Source: Methylocystis sp. H62
Lineage (GTDB): Bacteria; Pseudomonadota; Alphaproteobacteria; Rhizobiales; Beijerinckiaceae
DNA: 64,000 bases
Direction: 5' to 3'
Assembly: GCF_015709515.1 (NCBI RefSeq)
Contig: NZ_JADNQZ010000055.1
Span: forward strand, 67,650 to 131,649
Shown: positions 18,555 to 26,111 of the stretch, one piece after another
Position numbering within the stretch: position 1 is the stretch's first letter
Layout of the letters: every line of letters starts with the position of its first letter
Notes under the pieces: model-generated
What the model was told of the DNA's origin: nothing
The model's database searches: none
Seen by the model: the letters and a program-made list of their open reading frames with translations, nothing else
Program-made: the position numbers and the translations under genes

Positions 18555-18580
18555 GGAACATTGGCTAGCGCCGTTGCGTT
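18555..18580 (+). promoter_or_regulatory. EcfG-type general stress promoter
   Basis: GGAAC (18555-18559) and CGTT (18577-18580) are separated by 17 bases, a full match to the EcfG consensus. It lies in the gap after the hypothetical gene and 39 bases before the TTG start of the AI-2E family transporter. Confidence 0.7.
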
Positions 18581-18619
18581 ACGTCTCCGCGAAATTGTCG
18601 CGCTTCCCCGGGGCTCAAC

Positions 18620-19675
18620 TTGTCGACGCAGACGGTCCAACACCAGCCGCTGGAACCCTCGCTCGGTCTCCAGAAAATCTCATCATGGGCGCTCATTGGC
18701 ATGTTCGTGCTGATGCTCGCCGTCGCGATGAGCCTGGCTCAAACCCTGTTGGTGCCGATCGTTTCGGCAGGCGTGCTCGCTTTCATGCTCGGGCCGTGGG
18801 TGACCACCCTGCGAAAATGGGGCCTGCCGCCGAGCATTTTTGCAGCTGCAGTCGTCTTTGGCGCCTTATTGATTATTCATGCAGCGATTGTTCAGGGCTC
18901 GACGATCGCCGTCGACTGGGTTGGTCGCGCGCCCGAACTGTTGGCCTCATTCAGCGATAAGCTGCGATCGGCGTTTGGCCCGGCGTTTTCGCTGGAGCGG
19001 CTGCAAAGCACATTCGCAAGAACCGGGGGCGGCTCCTTTGACGCAGCGGCAGTCCTGCAGTCAACGATGAATTTTCTTACCCCGACCATCGGCGAGTTGA
19101 TTGTATTTCTCGCGGCCTTGTTCTTCTCCTTGTCCGGACGAGAGGAGCTGCGCCGCTACCTCGTCTTTTTCTCCGATGACAAGGAAACGCGGTTGCGCAC
19201 GCTGCGGCTTCTGAACAACATCGAACGAGATCTCAAGAGCTATATGGCGGTGGTGGCCGCCATCAACCTCGTTCTGGCGCTCATCGTCGCCGTGACCGCT
19301 TTTGCTGTCGGCCTTCCAAATCCGCTGCTATGGGGCATCATCGCCTTCGCTCTCGAATTCATCCCTTATGTCGGCCCGATCGCGATCTACGTCGCATTGT
19401 TTCTGGTCGGCTTCGCGACGTTCGGATCGCTTTCGCAGGCGCTCGTCGCCCCGCTCATTCTTCTCGTCGCAGATACGTTAGAGGCCAATGTCGTATCGCC
19501 CAGCGTGATCGGCAGCCGACTGACTCTCAATCCCGGACTGGTCTTCCTGGGACTGGTGTTCTGGACATGGCTCTGGGGACCGGTCGGCGCAATTCTGGCG
19601 ACGCCTCTGCTCATCGCCGGAACAGTGACCGTCAGCCACGTGTTCCCTCAGCACGAGATCAATCTTCCAGAGTAG
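18620..19675 (+). CDS. AI-2E family transporter-like membrane protein
   Basis: This 351-residue protein has about seven to eight hydrophobic segments, starting with SSWALIGMFVLMLAVAMSLA and including the C-terminal hallmark AFALEFIPYVGPIAIYVALF and VSPSVIGSRLTLNPGLVFL of the AI-2E/UPF0118 (PerM-like) family. Members export small molecules or act as Na+/H+ antiporters; the cargo here is unknown. A TTG start at 18620 is assumed because no ATG precedes the first membrane segment. A consensus EcfG promoter upstream suggests induction by stress. Confidence 0.85.
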   Translation: MSTQTVQHQPLEPSLGLQKISSWALIGMFVLMLAVAMSLAQTLLVPIVSAGVLAFMLGPWVTTLRKWGLPPSIFAAAVVFGALLIIHAAIVQGSTIAVDWVGRAPELLASFSDKLRSAFGPAFSLERLQSTFARTGGGSFDAAAVLQSTMNFLTPTIGELIVFLAALFFSLSGREELRRYLVFFSDDKETRLRTLRLLNNIERDLKSYMAVVAAINLVLALIVAVTAFAVGLPNPLLWGIIAFALEFIPYVGPIAIYVALFLVGFATFGSLSQALVAPLILLVADTLEANVVSPSVIGSRLTLNPGLVFLGLVFWTWLWGPVGAILATPLLIAGTVTVSHVFPQHEINLPE

Positions 19676-19699
19676 CGTGCGCCGGTTGGGACACGGCGA

Positions 19700-19724
19700 G
19701 GAACAATCAACCGATCTGGAAGTT
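19700..19724 (+). promoter_or_regulatory. EcfG-type general stress promoter
   Basis: GGAAC (19700-19704) and AGTT (19721-19724) are separated by 16 bases. The motif ends 41 bases before the ATG of the DUF883-like gene and could drive the whole run 19766-24064, which includes ku and ligD. Confidence 0.65.
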
Positions 19725-19765
19725 CAGTATTCGCCCAGCGGGGCAATAACAGCGGAGAAGCGGGC

Positions 19766-20086
19766 ATGAGCATAACATCGCAAGTCACGAACAAGGTCCA
19801 GGAAGCGCAAGACGCCGTGACCAAGGCGTCGGCGAACGCCGCCGCAAAGGCCGGCTCCATAGCTGACGACGTCAGCGCTAAATACGACGAAACCATGGAG
19901 AGGGCTGACGCCGCTTTGACGACAGTGGGCGAGCAGTCGCGGGAAATCGCGGAGAAGGCCAGGTCGGCAGGCGAAGGGCTCAAGACTACCGTCGAAGGCG
20001 CGGTGCGCGAACAGCCGGTGACGGCGCTGTTGCTTGCCGTCGCGGGAGGATTTCTCGTCGGGGCCATGTGGAAGGGCCGCAGCTAA
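19766..20086 (+). CDS. DUF883/ElaB-YqjD-like tail-anchored protein
   Basis: The 106-residue protein has a long Ala-rich amphipathic helix (about 5-75, VQEAQDAVTKASANAAAKAG) and one C-terminal membrane segment, PVTALLLAVAGGFLVGAMW, ending in KGRS. This is the layout of ElaB/YqjD (DUF883), inner-membrane proteins linked to stationary phase and ribosome binding in enterobacteria. GGAG lies 7 bases before ATG. An EcfG-type promoter is upstream and a membrane protein gene follows after 18 bases. Confidence 0.75.
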   Translation: MSITSQVTNKVQEAQDAVTKASANAAAKAGSIADDVSAKYDETMERADAALTTVGEQSREIAEKARSAGEGLKTTVEGAVREQPVTALLLAVAGGFLVGAMWKGRS

Positions 20087-20104
20087 TCTGGAGCGGGCAA
20101 GATC

Positions 20105-20602
20105 ATGATGCTGGATCCGCTATTCCATCGGGTGGACGAGAGTATCGCGAACGCGACGCGAGGCGCGTCGCGTCTCGCCATCGTCGCGACCCTCGCGCTG
20201 CTCGCGCTCGGCTTCGCAACGGCCGCCGCCCACGCCTACGCCATGAGGACGTGGGGAGAGATTGCCGGCAACCTCGTCATCGCCGGAGCCTTTCTGTTCG
20301 CGGCGCTCGTTGTCTATCTCGCGACAAAGGACTCAGCCTCGCTGGAGACTCAAGCTCCAGCCGCCGAACTCGAACAGAGCAGCTTTGCGCAACTCCCCTT
20401 CATGGATCAGCTGTTCAAGCCGGATGGAAATCTGGTGCGCTCGATCGGCTCCTCCATCGGTTCGATGGCGCCTGTGGCGGCGAAAGCAGTGGCCGAACGC
20501 GTAGCGCCCAACCTCCATCTGATCATCGGCGCCGCTGTCGGACTGATGATTGCTTCAAAAATCTCAGCAAAGCTTGACAGTACGAAGTCTCCAGAGGCGT
20601 AA
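20105..20602 (+). CDS. Hypothetical membrane protein
   Basis: This 165-residue protein has two N-terminal membrane segments (LAIVATLALLALGFATAAA and NLVIAGAFLFAALVVYL) and a weaker C-terminal one (LHLIIGAAVGLMIA). The soluble middle part (SSFAQLPFMDQLFKPDGN) is not a family I recognise. It lies between the DUF883-like gene and ku, 18 and 45 bases away, so it is probably in the same stress operon. Some resemblance to phage-holin/DUF1469-like helper proteins of DUF883 operons is possible. Confidence 0.65.
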   Translation: MMLDPLFHRVDESIANATRGASRLAIVATLALLALGFATAAAHAYAMRTWGEIAGNLVIAGAFLFAALVVYLATKDSASLETQAPAAELEQSSFAQLPFMDQLFKPDGNLVRSIGSSIGSMAPVAAKAVAERVAPNLHLIIGAAVGLMIASKISAKLDSTKSPEA

Positions 20603-20647
20603 TCAGCGGGCGAGCGTTCAGCCGCCCGCGAGCGTACGAGGTTTGCG

Positions 20648-21508
20648 TTGTCGCCGAGAGCGAACTGGAAGGGCTCTCTAAAGATTGCGGAGCTCACCTG
20701 TCCGGTGGCGCTCTACTCGGCGACGTCGACGTCCGACAGGATCGCGTTCCACACGATCAACCGATCCACCGGCCACCGTGTGCGGCGGACCTTTGTCGAT
20801 AGCGACACCGGCGAACCTGTGGAATCCGGCGATCAAGTCAAAGGCTATGAAGTCGGTAAGAACGAGTATGTCGTTCTTGAACCGGAGGAAGTCGCTCAGG
20901 CGACGCCAAAAGGCGATAAAACTCTCGCCATCGAAACATTTGTGGACTGCGGCGAAATCGACGCCGTCTATTTCGACAAGCCCTATTATCTGTTCCCCTC
21001 GCAAAGCGACGCGAACGAACTTTTCGTTCTGATACGCGAGGGCATGCGCAAGAACAAAGTCGCAGCCCTCGCGAAGACAGTGCTCTTCAGGCGCGCGCGC
21101 ACGGTTCTGATCAGCGCTTTTGGCGACGGGCTCCTCGCGACCACGCTGAACTTCGATTATGAGGTGCGCTCGGCGCAACAGGCGTTCGACGAAGTGCCCG
21201 AGGTTAAAGTTCAGGGCGAAATGCTTCAGCTGGCCAAGCACATTATCGACACCAAGCGGGGCGCCTTCGACCCGTCTACGTTCGAAGACCGCTATGAGGC
21301 CGCCCTCGCCGAGTTCGTAAAAGCGAAACTGGAAGGCGCGCCGATCGCGCCGCCGCGCAAGGCTCGCGAAGCCAAGGTCGTCAATCTGCTCGAGGCGCTG
21401 CGCGAGAGCGCGGCTCTTTCCGAGCAGAGCGACAAAGCAGCAGCCAAAAAACGAGCGGCGCAGCCTCGCAAGACCCGGACAGCCGCGACACGCCGGAAAG
21501 CGAGCTGA
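20648..21508 (+). CDS. Non-homologous end-joining protein Ku (copy 1)
   Basis: The 286-residue Ku protein binds double-strand DNA ends and recruits LigD. NWKGSLKIAELTCPVALYSA is the typical N-terminal strand, followed by IAFHTINRSTGHRVRR, VKGYEVGKNEYVVL and IETFVDCGEIDAVYFDKPYY. The C-terminus (AKKRAAQPRKTRTAATRRKA) is a basic tail as in rhizobial Ku. TTG 20648 is the start, supported by GAGG 6 bases upstream. It is 6 bases before ligD. A second, divergent-regulated ku lies just past ligD, so the two Ku subunits may heterodimerise as described in Sinorhizobium meliloti (inference). Confidence 0.93.
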   Translation: MSPRANWKGSLKIAELTCPVALYSATSTSDRIAFHTINRSTGHRVRRTFVDSDTGEPVESGDQVKGYEVGKNEYVVLEPEEVAQATPKGDKTLAIETFVDCGEIDAVYFDKPYYLFPSQSDANELFVLIREGMRKNKVAALAKTVLFRRARTVLISAFGDGLLATTLNFDYEVRSAQQAFDEVPEVKVQGEMLQLAKHIIDTKRGAFDPSTFEDRYEAALAEFVKAKLEGAPIAPPRKAREAKVVNLLEALRESAALSEQSDKAAAKKRAAQPRKTRTAATRRKAS

Positions 21509-21514
21509 CATCGC

Positions 21515-24064
21515 ATGTCGCTCGCCGACTACCGCAAGAAGCGCGATTTTGGGACGACGGGCGAGCCGAAGGGGCGAGGCGCTCGAAAGACCGGCAGCAG
21601 CTTCGTCGTCCAGAAACATGCCGCGAGGCGGCTGCACTACGATCTTCGCCTGGAGATGGACGGCGTTCTGAAAAGCTGGGCTGTGACCAGAGGTCCAAGC
21701 CTCGTGCCGGGCGAAAAGCGGCTTGCCGTTCACGTCGAGGACCACCCTCTCGACTATCGCAATTTCGAAGGCGTCATTCCGGAAGGCCAATATGGCGCCG
21801 GCGAAGTGATCGTGTGGGACAAGGGCGAGTGGATTCCCGAAGGCGATCCGCACAAGAGCTATGCCAAGGGCCATCTCGATTTCGAATTGCGCGGCGAAAA
21901 GCTCAGGGGCCGTTGGCATCTCGTGCGCATGGCGCGAAAACCGCGCGAGAAGCACGACAACTGGCTTCTCATCAAGAGCGAAGACGCATTTGCGCGTGCG
22001 CCTGAAGACGAGGACATACTTGAGGAGATGCCGCGTTCGGTAGACACCGGGCGCACGATCGGCGATGTCGCAGAGGGCAAGCCGGCGCGGCGCTCGAAAA
22101 AAGCCGCCGCGCCAAAACAGGCCGCGGCGCCCCGGTCAATCAAGACAAGCGCCGTAGCGCCAACGCAAGCGCCCGCGGCGGACATCGACCCGTCGCGTCT
22201 CAAGGGCGCAAAGAAAGCGCCGCTGCCGAATTTCGTTGCGCCGATGCAGGCCAGTTCCGGCGCCGCGCCGGCGAGTAAGGAATGGATTCACGAAATCAAA
22301 TTCGACGGCTATCGCGTGCAGGCGCGCATCGAGGCGGGACGCGTACGGCTGCTCTCACGCAGCGGTCTCGATTGGACGAAGAAATTTGGCGATGAGGTCG
22401 CGTCGGCGCTGCGCGCCCTGCCGCTCGGCGCCGCGCTCATCGACGGCGAAATCGTCGTCGAGACGCGTTCAGGCGCGTCGGATTTCTCCGGGTTGCAGGC
22501 CGATCTGAGCGCGGGGCGGACCGATCGCTTCGTCTATTGGGTCTTCGATCTTCTTTACCTCGAGGGCTACGATCTGCGCGGCGCGACCTTGCTGGAACGC
22601 AAACGTTTGCTGGAAGCGCTCTTGGGCGCTGAGAACGGCGACACGGTTCGTCTCAGCCTTCACTTTGAGGACAGCGGCGCGGTCGTGCTGTCGCACGCGT
22701 GTCGACTCGGTCTCGAAGGCGTGGTGTCGAAGCGGCGGGATTCGCCCTATCGCTCCGGCCGCGTGAAGAGCTGGATAAAGGCCAAATGCTTCGCCCGGCA
22801 GGAATTCGTCGTCGCCGGCTATACGCCGTCGACGGTGTCGCGCCGGGCGATCGGCGCCCTCGTGCTTGGCGTCTACCAGAGTGGCGTCCTGTGCCACGTC
22901 GGCCGCGTCGGGACGGGATTTACGGCGGATATGTCGCATGAGCTTTTCACGAAGCTCGATCCCATGCGCATCCCCTCGAGCCCTTTCGGCGCGCGGCTCA
23001 GCACGGACGCGGCGCGCAATGTGCGCAATGTGCGCCCGGAACTGGTGGCTGAGGTCGAATTTCGCGGCTGGACGGGCGATCAAAATCTTCGGCACGCCTC
23101 CTTTCGCGGTCTGCGCGAAGATAAGGACGCGCGCGAGGTCGTCCGTGAAAAGGCGCCGCAGGTTGAGCGGGCGAGAGCGGAGCAAAGCGCGGTGAGGCTC
23201 ACCCATCCCGATCGGCTTTATTGGCCGGATCAAGGCGTCACCAAACAGGGCCTGGCGGATTATTACGCCGACATCTGGCGCTATATCGCGCCCTTCATCG
23301 TCAATCGCCCGCTGGCGCTGCTGCGCTGCCCCAACGGCGTCGAGGGAGAGAAATTCTTCCAGAAGCATGCTTGGAAAGGCATCGATCCGAACATCGTGCT
23401 CATCGACGACCCGAAAGGAGAAGAAGAGCCCCTGCTCAGCATCAAGGACCTCAACGGCCTGATCGCGCTCGTTCAATCCGGCGCCTTGGAAATTCATCCC
23501 TGGGGCTCGACGGCGTCGGACTGGGAGCGTCCTGACGTCATCATCATGGATCTCGATCCAGGCGAAGAGGTCGCGTGGGAGTCCGTCATTGCGGCCGCGG
23601 AAGAAACGCGCGACCGACTTCAAGACCTTGGGCTCGCCGCCTTCGTGAAAACATCCGGCGGCAAGGGCCTTCATGTGGTGGCGCCCGTGACGCCGAAAGC
23701 GGAATGGCCAGAGGTGAAGGCTTTCACCAAAAGCATCGCCGATGCAATGACACATGACAGCCCGAGCAAATATGTTGCAACGATCACGAAATCGAAGCGC
23801 CACGGAAAGATACTCGTCGACTATCTGCGCAATCAGCGCGGCGCCACGGCTGTCGCGCCCTACTCCACGCGCGCCCGTCCCGGCGCCGCCGTGTCGATGC
23901 CGCTCGCCTGGGACGAACTTAGTCCGGCGATCGGACCTGACTATTTCACGATCGCGAAAACCCTCGCGCGTCTCGAGTCGCTGCAGAACGATCCGTGGGG
24001 AGACTTTCGTCTAGCGGCGGCCCCGATCGAAACGCCGAAGGCGCGCGGAAAGCGAAAAGCCTAG
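21515..24064 (+). CDS. ligD: DNA ligase D (phosphoesterase-ligase-polymerase)
   Basis: The 849-residue LigD has domains in the order 3'-phosphoesterase (about 28-165; VVQKHAARRLHYDLRLEMDG, AVHVEDHPLDYRNFEG), ATP-dependent ligase (about 235-525; nucleophile K262 in HEIKFDGYRVQA) and archaeo-eukaryotic primase-like polymerase (about 555-830; THPDRLYWPD, VIIMDLDPGEE with metal-binding Asp, VKTSGGKGLHVVAP). It repairs double-strand breaks with Ku. It follows ku by 6 bases. Its TAG stop shares the palindrome CTAG with the convergent second ku, so the two stops overlap by 3 bases. Confidence 0.96.
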   Translation: MSLADYRKKRDFGTTGEPKGRGARKTGSSFVVQKHAARRLHYDLRLEMDGVLKSWAVTRGPSLVPGEKRLAVHVEDHPLDYRNFEGVIPEGQYGAGEVIVWDKGEWIPEGDPHKSYAKGHLDFELRGEKLRGRWHLVRMARKPREKHDNWLLIKSEDAFARAPEDEDILEEMPRSVDTGRTIGDVAEGKPARRSKKAAAPKQAAAPRSIKTSAVAPTQAPAADIDPSRLKGAKKAPLPNFVAPMQASSGAAPASKEWIHEIKFDGYRVQARIEAGRVRLLSRSGLDWTKKFGDEVASALRALPLGAALIDGEIVVETRSGASDFSGLQADLSAGRTDRFVYWVFDLLYLEGYDLRGATLLERKRLLEALLGAENGDTVRLSLHFEDSGAVVLSHACRLGLEGVVSKRRDSPYRSGRVKSWIKAKCFARQEFVVAGYTPSTVSRRAIGALVLGVYQSGVLCHVGRVGTGFTADMSHELFTKLDPMRIPSSPFGARLSTDAARNVRNVRPELVAEVEFRGWTGDQNLRHASFRGLREDKDAREVVREKAPQVERARAEQSAVRLTHPDRLYWPDQGVTKQGLADYYADIWRYIAPFIVNRPLALLRCPNGVEGEKFFQKHAWKGIDPNIVLIDDPKGEEEPLLSIKDLNGLIALVQSGALEIHPWGSTASDWERPDVIIMDLDPGEEVAWESVIAAAEETRDRLQDLGLAAFVKTSGGKGLHVVAPVTPKAEWPEVKAFTKSIADAMTHDSPSKYVATITKSKRHGKILVDYLRNQRGATAVAPYSTRARPGAAVSMPLAWDELSPAIGPDYFTIAKTLARLESLQNDPWGDFRLAAAPIETPKARGKRKA

Positions 24065-24867
24065 CGACGTTTGGCTCCGCGCTTTTCCGCATCGATGCTC
24101 TTGCGCAGCGCATCCATGATATTGACGACATTGCTCGGAGCGGCCGGGGCCTGTTTTTTGCCGCGAGCGGGTGTGTGCGCCTTCTTCTTTCCGGAAATGA
24201 TGTCCAGCAACTGCGCTTGCACGGGATCATGGGTCAGCGCCGGGTCCCAGTGAGTCTTGCGCTCCTCGATCAATTGGGAAATCAGGGTGAGCGCTTTCGC
24301 ATTCGGCGTCTCAACGCCGATCTTGTCGAGGTAGTCCTTCGGATCGCGCACCTCGTCGGCGAAGCGCAATGTCCATAAGACGAGACCCTTGTCGCGCGGC
24401 TCGACCATCACGGCGCGCTCGCGCCGATACATCACCAGCCGCGACAGGCCGACTGTGCCCGTCGCCTTCATCGCGTCGCGAATGACGGAAAAGGCCTCGA
24501 CGCCGATCGGATCGTCCGGCGTAAGATAGTGGGCCTTATCGAACCAGATCCAGTCGACGCTCGCAGCCGGCGCAAAGGTCTCGATATCGATCGTTCGCGT
24601 GCTTTCCAGGCTTAGGGCGTCAAGCTCTTCATCTTCAAGCAGCACGTAATCGTCTTCGCTGCGCGGATAACCTTTCGCCGCATCGTCTTCGCCAATCGGC
24701 GCGCCGGAGACTGCGTCGATATATTGACTGACGACGCGGTTGCCGGTGTTTCGATTAAGGATATGGAAGCGAACTTTTTCGCCTTCAGTCGTGGCCGGCG
24801 TCATCGCGACCGGACAGGTCACAAGCGAAAGCTTCAAATAGCCCTTCCAGAATGACCGCGGCGCCAA
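24061..24867 (-). CDS. Non-homologous end-joining protein Ku (copy 2)
   Basis: The 268-residue second Ku has FWKGYLKLSLVTCPVAMTPA, VRFHILNRNTGNRVVSQYID and VDWIWFDKAHYLTPDD, clearly homologous to but distinct from copy 1 (for example TATTEGEKVRFH versus TSTSDRIAFH). It starts at TTG 24867, supported by GGAGGG 7 bases upstream. A perfect EcfG-type promoter (GGAAC-N16-CGTT) lies 35 bases before the start, so this subunit is probably stress-induced. The C-terminal basic tail (GKKKAHTPARGKKQ) could bind DNA. Confidence 0.94.
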   Translation of the reverse strand: MAPRSFWKGYLKLSLVTCPVAMTPATTEGEKVRFHILNRNTGNRVVSQYIDAVSGAPIGEDDAAKGYPRSEDDYVLLEDEELDALSLESTRTIDIETFAPAASVDWIWFDKAHYLTPDDPIGVEAFSVIRDAMKATGTVGLSRLVMYRRERAVMVEPRDKGLVLWTLRFADEVRDPKDYLDKIGVETPNAKALTLISQLIEERKTHWDPALTHDPVQAQLLDIISGKKKAHTPARGKKQAPAAPSNVVNIMDALRKSIDAEKRGAKRR

Positions 24868-24901
24868 TCCTAAACCCTCCGAGGGCCGGGAACTCTCGAA
24901 T

Positions 24902-24926
24902 AACGCTCCGTCGAATGCATCGTTCC
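24902..24926 (-). promoter_or_regulatory. EcfG-type promoter of the second ku gene
   Basis: Read on the minus strand, GGAAC (24926-24922) and CGTT (24905-24902) are exactly 16 bases apart, a perfect match to the EcfG consensus. It is back to back with the NepR-gene promoter, so this short region drives transcription both ways. Confidence 0.75.
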
Positions 24927-24972
24927 GCTTCCGCCCTAATCACCACGAAAAAAGACAGTTAGCGCTGCAAAT

Positions 24973-24997
24973 GGAACTTTGGCTCTCGAATAGTGTT
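24973..24997 (+). promoter_or_regulatory. EcfG-type promoter of the NepR-like gene
   Basis: GGAAC (24973-24977) and TGTT (24994-24997) are 16 bases apart. Transcription would start near 25004, giving a leader of about 80 bases if translation begins at ATG 25083. This supports the shorter start for the NepR-like protein. Confidence 0.65.
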
Positions 24998-25082
24998 GAA
25001 TTCAATCATGACCCTTCACCTGCCCGTTTTCATTGGAGTCGACGGCTCCGATATCCAGAGCGCCGCCCAAGGGCTCTTCGCC

Positions 25083-25292
25083 ATGCATAAGAAGGCTGAA
25101 AAGCAAACCTCGAAGGGTCGCCGGGGCGCGCCTGGGGCGCAGCGTGACGTCGCCCACCGGCTCGCCTTCCTTGGGATCGATGGGGAATTGACCGCCGGTC
25201 TGCGCGACGTGTACGCCACGAGCCTCTTGGAACCGATGCCAGATAAGTTTCTCGACTTGCTCGTGCGACTTTCAGCGTCGGCCGCCAAATAG
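25083..25292 (+). CDS. NepR-like anti-sigma factor
   Basis: The C-terminal half, GLRDVYATSLLEPMPDKFLD followed by LLVRLSASAAK, matches the NepR signature (L-R-x-hydrophobic-Y-x(4)-EP-x-PD-x-hydrophobic-x-x-LL). NepR holds the EcfG sigma factor inactive until phosphorylated PhyR sequesters it. The 69-residue length from ATG 25083 is typical; in-frame starts at 25008 and 24993 would add a stretch that looks unrelated and would leave almost no leader after the promoter. No phyR or ecfG gene is in the window, so this is probably an additional or orphan NepR. It has its own EcfG-type promoter, which would give negative feedback. Confidence 0.7.
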   Translation: MHKKAEKQTSKGRRGAPGAQRDVAHRLAFLGIDGELTAGLRDVYATSLLEPMPDKFLDLLVRLSASAAK

Positions 25293-25385
25293 GCTGGAGC
25301 GGTTGTTGCTCGCGCGCTCGTGGAAAGCGTGACTGGCGCCTTGCGCTGAGACGCGCTAAGCGACGAGAAAGAATGAACAAAAAAA

Positions 25386-25413
25386 TGATTGCCTGTCGTT
25401 CAACAGGCAATCA
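25386..25413 (-). terminator. Rho-independent terminator of the 53-residue protein gene
   Basis: TGATTGCCTGT and ACAGGCAATCA form a perfect 11-bp stem with a 6-base loop. On the minus strand it is followed by a run of T (the AAAAAAA before 25386 on the plus strand). It lies 23 bases after the stop of the small minus-strand gene. Confidence 0.85.
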
Positions 25414-25436
25414 TCACGGATCTGTGGTCGAGGGAA

Positions 25437-25598
25437 TCATTTTCGGCTGCGCAACCACTGCTCGATCTCCGCTTGTCGCGGTTCGCGAACATGGATGAAA
25501 CGCTTTCGCGGCGCTTCGACTTGCGGCAAAAGCAGCATCTTGCAGACAATTTCCAAAGTGCGCCGCCAGTCTACACCAAGTTTCGGCTTCGAACTCAT
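25437..25598 (-). CDS. Small basic stress-associated protein, 53 residues, unrecognised
   Basis: ATG 25598 opens a 53-codon frame ending in TGA. The protein begins MSSKPKLGVDWRRTLEIVCK, continues MLLLPQVEAPRKRFIHVREP and ends RQAEIEQWLRSRK; it is basic, with no membrane segment. AAGGAG lies 7 bases before the ATG. An EcfG-type promoter lies 37 bases further upstream and a strong intrinsic terminator follows, so the unit is complete: promoter, RBS, frame, terminator. I do not recognise a family. Its setting among ku, NepR-like and csbD genes suggests a general stress role. Confidence 0.75.
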   Translation of the reverse strand: MSSKPKLGVDWRRTLEIVCKMLLLPQVEAPRKRFIHVREPRQAEIEQWLRSRK

Positions 25599-25634
25599 TT
25601 CGGCTCTCCTTTCAACGGAGACGGGTATGAAAAC

Positions 25635-25659
25635 AACTCTCCCTTTTTAAGAATGTTCC
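25635..25659 (-). promoter_or_regulatory. EcfG-type promoter of the 53-residue protein gene
   Basis: On the minus strand GGAAC (25659-25655) and AGTT (25638-25635) are 16 bases apart, 36 bases before the ATG at 25598. Confidence 0.65.
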
Positions 25660-25724
25660 AAGATGTCGGCAAAGCTTCATTCTCACCTCTCTTCGCCAGC
25701 GAAGCGGGCGCCCCGATGAAAAAA

Positions 25725-25745
25725 GCCCGAACCTGAGGTTCGGGC
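25725..25745 (-). terminator. Rho-independent terminator after csbD
   Basis: GCCCGAACC and GGTTCGGGC form a 9-bp GC-rich stem with a 3-base loop; on the minus strand it is followed by TTTTTT. It lies 54 bases after the csbD-like stop and separates that gene from the small stress gene. Confidence 0.85.
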
Positions 25746-25799
25746 CGATCGAGAAGCGCCAGGAGCGGGAGTCATGCCAAGCCCGCGACGCGCAAAAAT

Positions 25800-26003
25800 T
25801 CACGAGTTGAGAGTCTTCAGCCAAGTGTCAACTTCTTCGCGAATGCGGTCCCGCCCTTCGCCGTAGCGTTCTTGAAGAACGCCCTCAAACTGTTCGCGCT
25901 TGCCGTCCATGCGCGCGAGATCGTCGTCGGTGAGTTCCGCCCACTTCTCTCTTACCTTGCCCTTGAACTGCTTCCAGTTGCCTTCGACACGATTCCAGTC
26001 CAT
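25800..26003 (-). CDS. CsbD family stress protein
   Basis: The 67-residue protein MDWNRVEGNWKQFKGKVREK, then WAELTDDDLARMDGKREQFE and ERYGEGRDRIREEVDTWL, is a standard CsbD family member, the product of a sigma-B or general-stress gene in many bacteria. The exact role is unknown. I chose ATG 26003 because the family starts at M(D/N)W; GGGGA lies about 8 bases upstream. A perfect EcfG-type promoter is located 39 bases before the start and a terminator follows. Confidence 0.93.
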   Translation of the reverse strand: MDWNRVEGNWKQFKGKVREKWAELTDDDLARMDGKREQFEGVLQERYGEGRDRIREEVDTWLKTLNS

Positions 26004-26041
26004 CGCCGTTTCCCCAAGGTTAAGGAGTTCCACGCCGACGC

Positions 26042-26066
26042 AACGCGGGCGGAACCGCTTTGTTCC
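26042..26066 (-). promoter_or_regulatory. EcfG-type promoter of csbD
   Basis: On the minus strand GGAAC (26066-26062) and CGTT (26045-26042) are exactly 16 bases apart, a perfect consensus match directly upstream of a typical general-stress gene. This is the best anchor for calling the other six motifs EcfG-type. Confidence 0.78.
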
Positions 26067-26111
26067 GGGATTTGGCGGCAGCTGAATCGCATCGTAGGGC
26101 GAAACTGCTGC

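Noticed and set aside
25389-25736. A 115-codon plus-strand frame over the stress island gap
   Set aside because: It runs across two terminators and a promoter of the minus-strand units, has no RBS and no motif; the minus-strand 53-residue gene explains the region better.
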